A DNA stretch of 64,000 bases, taken from positions 434,001 to 498,000 of the forward strand of contig NZ_CP107931.1 in assembly GCF_036023875.1 (NCBI RefSeq), given 5' to 3'. Made by a program: the position numbers and the translations under genes. The notes beneath the pieces were generated by a model. The model was given only the letters and a program-made list of their open reading frames with translations. It ran no database searches and was not told the DNA's origin. Source of the stretch: Mycobacterium sp. NBC_00419 (lineage in GTDB: Bacteria; Actinomycetota; Actinomycetes; Mycobacteriales; Mycobacteriaceae). This document shows positions 1 through 6,238 of this stretch, piece by piece; position 1 is the first letter of the stretch; every line of letters begins with the position of its first letter.

Positions 1-730
1 CGATCTCGTCGCCGAAGTACTCGATGCGGACAGCCAGTTCTTCGTAGGACGGGATGATCTCGACGGTGTCGCCACGCACCCGGAACGAACCACGGGTGAA
101 GGACATGTCGTTGCGGCTGTACTGGACGTCGACCAGCAGCCGCAGCAGCGCATCCCTGGGCACCTCCGAGCCGACCTCGAGTTCGACCGAACGGTCCAGG
201 TAGGACTGCGGGGTACCCAGGCCGTAGATGCACGACACCGAGGCGACGACAACGACGTCCCGCCGGGACAGCAAGCTGGAGGTGGCCGAGTGGCGCAGGC
301 GCTCCACGTCGTCGTTGATCGAGCTGTCCTTCTCGATGTAGGTGTCGGTTTGAGCGATGTACGCCTCGGGCTGGTAGTAGTCGTAGTAGCTGACGAAGTA
401 CTCAACGGCGTTGTGCGGCAACATTTCCCGTAGCTCGTTGGCGAGCTGGGCGGCCAGCGTCTTGTTCGGCGCCATCACCAGGGTGGGCCGCTGCAGCCGT
501 TCGATGAGCCAGGCGGTCGTCGCGGACTTGCCGGTGCCGGTGGCGCCGAGGAGTACGACATCGCGCTCCCCCGCCCTGATCCGGCGTTCCAGTTCCTCGA
601 TGGCCGCCGGCTGGTCGCCGGCCGGCTGGTACTCGCTGACCACCTCGAACCGGGCGCCGGCGCGCACGACGTCCTCGACCGCGCGATACTCCGAATGCGC
701 GAGGACCGGATGTTCGGTAGCGAAGGCCAT
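1..730 (-). CDS. uvrB: UvrABC excinuclease subunit B, N-terminal part (runs off window)
   Basis: UvrB is the damage-verifying helicase-like subunit of nucleotide excision repair; it is loaded by UvrA and then recruits UvrC. Only the first 243 codons are present, with the C-terminus beyond base 1. Visible are the Walker A motif GATGTGKS (residues 62-69) and the [10 protein letters not shown] beta-hairpin region that wedges the DNA strands. The start at 730 ([13 protein letters not shown]) is chosen because a TAACCT box ends 6 nt upstream, so translation would begin at or next to the transcription start; a start further in, near residue 22, is also possible. The promoter resembles the PafBC DNA-damage element, which suits a repair gene. 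Identification is certain from the strong family match. Confidence 0.97.
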   Translation of the reverse strand, partial: MAFATEHPVLAHSEYRAVEDVVRAGARFEVVSEYQPAGDQPAAIEELERRIRAGERDVVLLGATGTGKSATTAWLIERLQRPTLVMAPNKTLAAQLANELREMLPHNAVEYFVSYYDYYQPEAYIAQTDTYIEKDSSINDDVERLRHSATSSLLSRRDVVVVASVSCIYGLGTPQSYLDRSVELEVGSEVPRDALLRLLVDVQYSRNDMSFTRGSFRVRGDTVEIIPSYEELAVRIEYFGDEI

Positions 731-736
731 GTGTCC

Positions 737-759
737 AGGTTAAGCGCCCCCACCGACAC
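737..759 (-). promoter_or_regulatory. PafBC-type (RecA-independent SOS) promoter of uvrB
   Basis: Read on the minus strand: GTGTCGGTG, an 8-nt gap, TAACCT, then 6 nt and the uvrB ATG. The known mycobacterial RecA-NDp/PafBC element is TTGTCRGTG-N8-TANNNT; this copy matches 8 of 9 in the upper half and fully in the -10 half and spacing. The spacing to ATG implies a leaderless mRNA. Activation by PafBC is inference. Confidence 0.75.
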
Positions 760-780
760 ATTCATTCCCGCTGCGTTTCG

Positions 781-786
781 TACGCT
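781..786 (+). promoter_or_regulatory. -10 box of leaderless gene at 793
   Basis: TACGCT lies 6 nt before the GTG start at 793, matching TANNNT with a transcription start at the initiation codon. There is no Shine-Dalgarno sequence, which fits leaderless translation. Confidence 0.5.
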
Positions 787-792
787 ATCGCC

Positions 793-1092
793 GTGCCCGA
801 ACCATTACGAATCGGCCTGCGCATCCTGGGGCTGGTGCTGCTCATCGTCGGTCTGTGTTGCCTGGTCGCGCTGGCCTGGCCCGGACCGGTCCGGGTGGCC
901 GAGGCAATGGGCATGAGTTGCGCCAACGACCGCCACGGCACCAACTACCAATGCACCTGGTGGGACGCCGCTGACGTGCTGCTGACCGGTTTCGGCGTCG
1001 CCGCGGTCGGTGGCCTCGTCCTGCGCCTGATCACCCGGCCCCCGGGCAAGGGCCCACGGACGATCGATCTGCGCTGGCTGCGCCGGCAGTGA
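793..1092 (+). CDS. Small two-helix membrane protein, unknown function
   Basis: A 99-residue protein with two predicted membrane helices: one from about residue 6 to 33 (IGLRILGLVLLIVGLCCLVA) and one at about 58-75. Between them is a short polar loop with two cysteines (CANDRHGTNYQC), which could form an extracytoplasmic disulfide. The C-terminus is short and basic. I do not recognise a functional family. The GTG start is supported by a TACGCT box 6 nt upstream. Its stop overlaps the GTG of the following DUF402 gene by 4 nt (GTGA), so the two are translationally coupled. It is divergent from uvrB. Confidence 0.75.
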   Translation: MPEPLRIGLRILGLVLLIVGLCCLVALAWPGPVRVAEAMGMSCANDRHGTNYQCTWWDAADVLLTGFGVAAVGGLVLRLITRPPGKGPRTIDLRWLRRQ

Positions 1093-1613
1093 GCGGCCAC
1101 CTCCATCCGCCCAAACGGGAGATCTTCGATCTGGCCGCGCGGACGAACACCGACAACAAGGGATTCGTGCGCGAGGTCGACGAGTACGTCGTCCGCCCGT
1201 GGGGGTTGTACATGGCCCGCCCGACACCGGGCCGCGTCCAGTTCCACTACCTGCAATCCTGGCTGCTGCCCACGCTGGGACTGCGGGCCAACGTCTTCCA
1301 CTTCAACCCCGGCCACGAGCGTGAACAGGACTATTACCTCGACGTCGCGGACGTCATCGCCGGCGACACGGTCTGGCATACCGAAGACCACTACCTCGAC
1401 CTGGTGGTCCACGCCGGGGATCGAACCGAGCTGGTCGACGTCGACGAACTGCTCGAGGCGCACCGGCAGGGCCTGCTTAGCGCCGAGACGGCCGAGGCGG
1501 CCATCCGGCGGGCCGTGGGCGCCGTCGAGGGCCTGGCCCGGCACGACCACGACCTGACCGCGTGGCTGGCCTCCCAGGGCCTGGACATCTTCTGGCCCAC
1601 ACCCAACAGGTAA
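1089..1613 (+). CDS. DUF402 domain protein
   Basis: A 174-residue cytoplasmic protein of the DUF402 family. It has the typical core VRPWGLYMARP ... VFHFNPGHEREQDYYLDVAD ... YLDLVVHAGD, and a C-terminal helical section containing DVDELLEAHRQGLL. Some DUF402 members are nucleoside-diphosphate phosphatases with clustered acidic metal ligands; several Asp/Glu residues are present here, but activity cannot be inferred. It corresponds by position to M. tuberculosis Rv1632c, the neighbour of uvrB (from memory). The GTG start overlaps the previous stop by 4 nt, indicating a two-gene operon. Confidence 0.85.
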   Translation: MSGHLHPPKREIFDLAARTNTDNKGFVREVDEYVVRPWGLYMARPTPGRVQFHYLQSWLLPTLGLRANVFHFNPGHEREQDYYLDVADVIAGDTVWHTEDHYLDLVVHAGDRTELVDVDELLEAHRQGLLSAETAEAAIRRAVGAVEGLARHDHDLTAWLASQGLDIFWPTPNR

Positions 1614-1616
1614 TCT
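1611..1616 (+). promoter_or_regulatory. Possible -10 box for secreted protein at 1625
   Basis: TAATCT lies 8 nt before the ATG at 1625 and overlaps the end of the preceding gene. It could give a leaderless or near-leaderless transcript. No Shine-Dalgarno sequence is visible. Confidence 0.35.
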
Positions 1617-1624
1617 CGCTAGGC

Positions 1625-2137
1625 ATGAGCCTCAGCAAGCGCCGCTGGCTGGCTGCGGCGGTAGGTGCGGTCGTGGTCGCAGGTTCTCAGTTAAGTGTGA
1701 GCCCGGCACACGCCGACCCCGCTTCGCCGTCGCCGACCCCGCCGCCTACGGGCGAGGTGCTGCACAACGTGACCTACCGCGCGCGGGCCGACGGCACCTC
1801 GCGCGGTGCGGTGGTGGCGTACAAGATCGACGACAACAATGTCAACAGCGATCAGCCGACGCTATTGCCCGGCGTCACCTTCGAGGTCAACACGGTGCTG
1901 AGCGACCCCAAGCAGGCCGGGATGGAGATCTCCATCCAATGGCCCTACGGATCGAATCTGCACTGCGAGATCCTGGTGGACGACGAGACCGTTGCCCAGG
2001 CGGATCAGTTCATCGCACCACGGCTGTTCCGCGTGAAAGATGACCCGCTCTACGGCACGCTGCAATGCGGCGCACCGCTGGACACCCACGACCCGGCGCA
2101 GGTGCCACCTCCGGGCGCTCCCGAAGCGGCCGCCTGA
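1625..2137 (+). CDS. Secreted protein, unknown function
   Basis: A 170-residue protein starting MSLSKRRWLAAAVGAVVVAG, a Sec signal peptide with a probable AHA cleavage site near residue 30. A Ser/Pro-rich linker (SPSPTPPPTGEVL) follows, then a beta-rich domain of about 120 residues with YRARADGTSRGAVVAYKIDD. Two cysteines (in HCEI and LQCGAP) could form a disulfide outside the membrane. Starts further upstream, in the preceding gene, would put the hydrophobic segment internally, so the ATG at 1625 is preferred. The stop lies 4 bp from the convergent coaE stop. I do not recognise the domain. Confidence 0.8.
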   Translation: MSLSKRRWLAAAVGAVVVAGSQLSVSPAHADPASPSPTPPPTGEVLHNVTYRARADGTSRGAVVAYKIDDNNVNSDQPTLLPGVTFEVNTVLSDPKQAGMEISIQWPYGSNLHCEILVDDETVAQADQFIAPRLFRVKDDPLYGTLQCGAPLDTHDPAQVPPPGAPEAAA

Positions 2138-2141
2138 CGGC

Positions 2142-3350
2142 TCAGGGGCGCCAGCCGGTGGTGTCGGCCCACTCCCACGCGCGCCGGTAGGCCTCGAGGA
2201 ACCACGGTTCCTTCGCATCGGCGTAGTGGGCGACGTCCTGGTGGCGGGCGGCAGAGCGCTTGACCGCCAGGTAGTCGGCCCGTACCCCGGGGTTGGCCGC
2301 CAGCCAGTCGACGAACAGCAGGGCGAACTGCTGGTTGGGCCAGCCGGCCACCCGGATGTGAACATTGGTGGGCCTACCGGGATCGCCTGAGGCATGAAAA
2401 CGCTTATGCCACAAGGATTCATCGCTGCTGTGGTCGAACTGGCCGTCGGTGCTGCGGCCGTCGACCTTAGGCACATCGGAGGTGACGGACTCGACGCGCG
2501 GATACCCCGCGCGCAGCAAGTCATCGGTGAGCTCGTCGGCGATCTCGAGCGAGGCGACCGTCACCTGCACGTCGATGACGTCCTTGGCATCCAGACCCGG
2601 CACGGCCGTCGACCCGATGTGGTCGATACGGACGGCGCGATGCCCGCAGGTGGTGTTCAGCCGTGCGACGATCCGCCTCGCCTGCTCGGGCCACGTCGGG
2701 TCGGCGGCAACCACCTCCACGGCACCGCGCGCGGGTGCCCGGGTGGTGAGATTGTGCGCGAACGGCAGGATCCGCTGGTACCAGAGCTCGCGGGCCTTCT
2801 CCACCAGCTCACCCTCGGTGCCGGTGTTGTCCAGCCACACGTCGGCGACCTGGTTCCTCTGCTCGTCGGTGGCCTGCGCGGCGATGCGGGCCCTGGCGTC
2901 GGCCTCGGTGAAGCCGCGGTACTCGATGAGCCGGCTAACCCTGACCTCGGGGTCGGCGTGGACGATCACCACAAGCGGGAACATCGGCGCCATCTGCGAC
3001 TCCACCAGCAGCGGGATGTCCTCGACGATCACGGTGTCCTCACCGGCCGCGGCGATCAGCTCGGAGCGGCGGTGCGCCACCAGCGGATGGACGATGCCAT
3101 TAAGGGTCTGGCGCTTGTCCTCGTCGCTGAAGGCGATCGCGGCCAGCGCCGGGCGGTCCAGAGCGCCGTCCGGCCGCAGGATGTGCGCGCCGAACGCGTC
3201 GACGAGCTTGGCCAGTCCCTCGGTCCCGGGTTCGACGACCTCCCGGGAGATGACGTCCCCGTCCACGACGATGCCACCGCACGCCGAGAAGGTGGCCGAC
3301 ACCGTCGACTTACCTGCGCCGATACCGCCGGTCAATCCGATACGAAGCAT
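2142..3350 (-). CDS. coaE: Dephospho-CoA kinase fused to a GrpB (UPF0157) domain
   Basis: CoaE phosphorylates dephospho-CoA with ATP, the last step of coenzyme A synthesis. The 402-residue product has the P-loop GGIGAGKS at residues 8-15 in a kinase domain of about 200 residues, followed by a GrpB/UPF0157 nucleotidyltransferase-fold domain (from about residue 218; motifs RIDHIGSTAVPGLDAKDVID, HIRVAG). The fusion makes it about twice the length of bacterial CoaE; mycobacterial CoaE is known to have this extra domain, whose role is unclear. The start MLRIGLTGG (3350) is chosen over an in-frame ATG six codons upstream because the kinase fold begins here. It lies downstream of rpsA, separated by a strong terminator. 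Confidence 0.95.
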   Translation of the reverse strand: MLRIGLTGGIGAGKSTVSATFSACGGIVVDGDVISREVVEPGTEGLAKLVDAFGAHILRPDGALDRPALAAIAFSDEDKRQTLNGIVHPLVAHRRSELIAAAGEDTVIVEDIPLLVESQMAPMFPLVVIVHADPEVRVSRLIEYRGFTEADARARIAAQATDEQRNQVADVWLDNTGTEGELVEKARELWYQRILPFAHNLTTRAPARGAVEVVAADPTWPEQARRIVARLNTTCGHRAVRIDHIGSTAVPGLDAKDVIDVQVTVASLEIADELTDDLLRAGYPRVESVTSDVPKVDGRSTDGQFDHSSDESLWHKRFHASGDPGRPTNVHIRVAGWPNQQFALLFVDWLAANPGVRADYLAVKRSAARHQDVAHYADAKEPWFLEAYRRAWEWADTTGWRP

Positions 3351-3371
3351 CAATCCGTCCTTACACAAGAA

Positions 3372-3405
3372 ACCACGCAGGGAGTCCGGGGACTCCCTGC
3401 GTGGT
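3372..3405 (-). terminator. Intrinsic terminator of rpsA
   Basis: A perfect 16-bp inverted repeat (arms 3372-3387 and 3390-3405, ACCACGCAGGGAGTCC) with a minimal loop. On the minus strand it is preceded by an A-rich stretch and followed by TTTCTTG. It lies 25 bp past the rpsA stop and before coaE, so most rpsA transcription should stop here. Confidence 0.85.
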
Positions 3406-3429
3406 CTTCACTCGGCGAATGAGTGTCTG

Positions 3430-4881
3430 TTAGGCGTTGCCCGCCAGCTTCTCGCGCAGCGCGGCGAGCTGGGCGTCGCTGGCCAGCGAACCGCCGGCCG
3501 ACTCACCCGAACTCGACGAAGACGACGACGAGCCGTTGCCCGCCGGGCGCTCGGCCGCTTCGGCCTCGTCCTTGGCGAACTTCTCCATCTGCGCGGTGTG
3601 CATCTTGTGGCGCTGCTCGGCCTCGGCGTAGCGGGCCTCCCACTCGGTGCGCTGCTTGTCGAAGCCTTCGAGCCATTCGTTGGTCTCGGCGTCGAAGCCC
3701 TCGGGGAAGATGTAGTTGCCCGCATCGTCGTAGCTGTCGGCCATGCCGTACTTCGACGGATCGAACTCCTCGGTGTAGTCCTCGTTGGCTTGCTTGAGGC
3801 TCAGCGAGATGCGGCGACGCTCGAGGTCGATGTCGATGACCTTGACCATCGCGTCGTCGCCCACCTGGACGACCTGATCGGGCACCTCCACGTGGCGCTC
3901 AGCCAGCTCGGAGATGTGCACCAGGCCCTCGATGCCCTCCTCGACGCGGACGAACGCACCGAACGGCACCAGCTTGGTGACCTTGCCCGGCACGATCTGG
4001 CCGATTGCGTGGGTGCGGGCGAAGTGACGCCACGGGTCTTCCTGAGTTGCCTTGAGCGACAAGGAAACCCGCTCGCGATCCATGTCGACGTCGAGCACCT
4101 CGACGGTGACCTCGTCGCCCACGTTGACAACCTCGGACGGGTGGTCGATGTGCTTCCAGGACAGCTCGGAGACGTGAACCAGGCCGTCGACCCCACCGAG
4201 GTCGACGAACGCGCCGAAGTTGACGATCGAGGACACCACACCCTTGCGGATGGCGCCCTTGGTCAGCTGGTTGAGGAACTCGCTGCGCACCTCGGACTGG
4301 GTCTGCTCCAGCCAGGCGCGACGCGACAGCACCACGTTGTTGCGGTTCTTGTCGAGCTCGATGATCTTGGCCTCGATCTCCTTGCCGATGTACGGCTGCA
4401 GATCGCGGACGCGACGCATCTCGACCAGCGACGCGGGCAGGAAGCCGCGCAGGCCGATATCGAGGATCAGGCCGCCCTTGACGACCTCGATGACGGTGCC
4501 CTTGACGGCCTCGTCCTTCTCCTTGAGCTCCTCGATGGTGCCCCAGGCGCGCTCGTACTGGGCGCGCTTCTTGGACAGGATCAGGCGGCCTTCTTTGTCC
4601 TCCTTGGTGAGGACGAGGGCTTCGATCGCATCTCCGACGGACACAACCTCATTGGGGTCGACGTCGTGCTTGATCGAAAGCTCACGGGAAGGGATGACAC
4701 CTTCGGTCTTGTAACCGATGTCGAGCAAAACCTCGTCCCGGTCGACCTTGACGATCGTCCCCTCGACGATGTCGCCATCGTTGAAGTATTTGATGGTTTT
4801 GTCGATGGCGGCGAGAAAGTCCTCAGCCGAGCCGATGTCGTTGATGGCTACTTGCGGCGAGGTGATGGTGGGACTTGGCAT
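3430..4881 (-). CDS. rpsA: 30S ribosomal protein S1
   Basis: S1 binds mRNA on the small ribosomal subunit. The 483-residue protein has four S1 OB-fold repeats between about residues 35 and 355 (GDIVEGTIVKVDRDEVLLDI; GTIEELKEKDEAVKGTVIEV; IRKGVVSSIVNFGAFVDLGG; IGQIVPGKVTKLVPFGAFVR), fewer than the six in E. coli. A low-complexity tail rich in Glu and then Ser follows (GSSSSSSSSGESAGG). This four-domain form is typical of mycobacteria. The start MPSPTITSPQ is preceded by GGAG about 12 nt upstream. It is monocistronic, with a strong terminator downstream and a divergent PrsW gene upstream. Confidence 0.98.
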   Translation of the reverse strand: MPSPTITSPQVAINDIGSAEDFLAAIDKTIKYFNDGDIVEGTIVKVDRDEVLLDIGYKTEGVIPSRELSIKHDVDPNEVVSVGDAIEALVLTKEDKEGRLILSKKRAQYERAWGTIEELKEKDEAVKGTVIEVVKGGLILDIGLRGFLPASLVEMRRVRDLQPYIGKEIEAKIIELDKNRNNVVLSRRAWLEQTQSEVRSEFLNQLTKGAIRKGVVSSIVNFGAFVDLGGVDGLVHVSELSWKHIDHPSEVVNVGDEVTVEVLDVDMDRERVSLSLKATQEDPWRHFARTHAIGQIVPGKVTKLVPFGAFVRVEEGIEGLVHISELAERHVEVPDQVVQVGDDAMVKVIDIDLERRRISLSLKQANEDYTEEFDPSKYGMADSYDDAGNYIFPEGFDAETNEWLEGFDKQRTEWEARYAEAEQRHKMHTAQMEKFAKDEAEAAERPAGNGSSSSSSSSGESAGGSLASDAQLAALREKLAGNA

Positions 4882-5026
4882 ATTGTTGGGTTGCTCCGGA
4901 CAGGGTCGGTCGTAGGGACAGTTTGCGATGGTGTACCCGCACAGTGCACACAGGTACCGTCCGAGCCTACTCGACTAGGCGCACGCTGGACAAACTCGGG
5001 TCCGGGCAGGCGCACACGCGGGCGAT

Positions 5027-5032
5027 TACTCT
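5027..5032 (+). promoter_or_regulatory. -10 box of leaderless PrsW-like gene
   Basis: TACTCT lies 6 nt before the GTG at 5039, the TANNNT-to-start spacing of leaderless mycobacterial genes. No Shine-Dalgarno sequence is present. Confidence 0.5.
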
Positions 5033-5038
5033 CCTCTG

Positions 5039-6190
5039 GTGTCCTACGCCACGTTGCCCCCGCTGCCGCGCCCGATCCGCAAAGTCGGAGCGCCTCTGGC
5101 AGCGATCATCGCCTGCGGCACGGTCGCAGCGCTCATCCTGATCCTGCTGACCGCGGTGAACCCGGCCGGGACCGTCATCGGATTCACCCTGTCGACCCTG
5201 GCCATGGTCCTGGTGTTGCTGTGTTACCTGTGGCTGGACCGCTGGGAGCCCGAGCCGCCCAGGCTTCTGGTGTTCGCGTTCCTGTGGGGTGCCTCGGTGG
5301 CGATCCTGGTCTCGATCGTGCTCGAACTGCTCGTGGAGTCTGCGGTCAACCCCGGCCAGGAGGCGACGAGTTTCTTCACCGTCGCGGTCGCCGCACCGGT
5401 GATCGAGGAGGCCGCCAAGGGGTTGTTCCTGCTGCTGATGATGACCGGGGTGCGGCGCTACGAACTGAACTCGCTGACCGACTGCCTGGTCTACGCGGGC
5501 GTGACGGCGGTGGGCTTCGCCTGGATCGAGGACATCTTCTACATCGCCAACGGCGAGACGCTGGCCACGTCCCTGGTCACCGCCGCGATGCGGCTGATCA
5601 TGGCGCCGTTCGCCCATCCGCTGTTCACCACATTCACCGGTATCGGCGTGTATTTCGCTCTGCAGCAGCGCAATACGTTGGCCAAGATCGGCTGTGTCGC
5701 ACTCGGCTTCGTCGGTGCGGTGATCATGCACGGGCTGTGGAACGGCTCGGCCCTGGTCAGCCCCGGCGCCTACTTCGGCCTGTATGTGGTGTGGATGATG
5801 CCGATCTTCTTCCTGGCCATCGTGCTGGCCGTCCGCAGCCGCCGCCGCGAGCAGGCGGTCGTCGCGCAGAAACTGCCCGGGATGGTGGCGGCCGGTCTGG
5901 TGACCCCGGCCGAGACGACGTGGCTGGGCTCGATCAAGACGCGCAAGCACGCGGTCGCGGCGGCCAAGGGATTCGGCGGCAAGCCGGCGGCCAGCGGGGT
6001 CAAGAAGTTCGCCCACCAGGTGATCGAGCTGGCGTTCGTGCGGGATCGCATCGAGCGTGGGTTCATCGACGCCCGGGTGCTCGCGCTGCAGCAGGAGGAG
6101 GTCGACGGCGTGGTCGCGGCCCGCGCTGCCGCCGGACCCGCCCTGCACTGGCTGAACGGCTATCAGCTGCCCCCGGGGCAGACCCGCTAA
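5039..6190 (+). CDS. PrsW-family intramembrane metalloprotease
   Basis: A 383-residue protein with about eight membrane helices in the first 280 residues and a cytoplasmic C-terminal region of about 100 residues. The family signature is seen: VIEEAAKG (Glu123-Glu124), the later helix AFAHPLFTTFTGIGVY with its His, and MHGLWNGSA with a second His. These Glu-Glu and His residues form the zinc site of PrsW proteases, which cleave membrane-bound regulators such as anti-sigma factors. The substrate here is unknown; no anti-sigma factor is adjacent. The GTG start is supported by the TACTCT box 6 nt upstream. It is convergent with polA, and a 30-bp duplication lies between the two. Confidence 0.9.
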   Translation: MSYATLPPLPRPIRKVGAPLAAIIACGTVAALILILLTAVNPAGTVIGFTLSTLAMVLVLLCYLWLDRWEPEPPRLLVFAFLWGASVAILVSIVLELLVESAVNPGQEATSFFTVAVAAPVIEEAAKGLFLLLMMTGVRRYELNSLTDCLVYAGVTAVGFAWIEDIFYIANGETLATSLVTAAMRLIMAPFAHPLFTTFTGIGVYFALQQRNTLAKIGCVALGFVGAVIMHGLWNGSALVSPGAYFGLYVVWMMPIFFLAIVLAVRSRRREQAVVAQKLPGMVAAGLVTPAETTWLGSIKTRKHAVAAAKGFGGKPAASGVKKFAHQVIELAFVRDRIERGFIDARVLALQQEEVDGVVAARAAAGPALHWLNGYQLPPGQTR

Positions 6191-6238
6191 CGGCGACTAA
6201 TGCGCCGCCGGAGCCGCTGGCGGCGACTAATGCGCCGC
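6191..6238. repeat. 30-bp-spaced duplication at the end of polA
   Basis: The 18-mer CGGCGACTAATGCGCCGC occurs at 6191-6208 and again at 6221-6238. The second copy encodes the last residues and stop of polA (GAAH*); the first lies just beyond it. This looks like a recent tandem duplication of the polA 3' end, between convergent genes. Confidence 0.85.
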
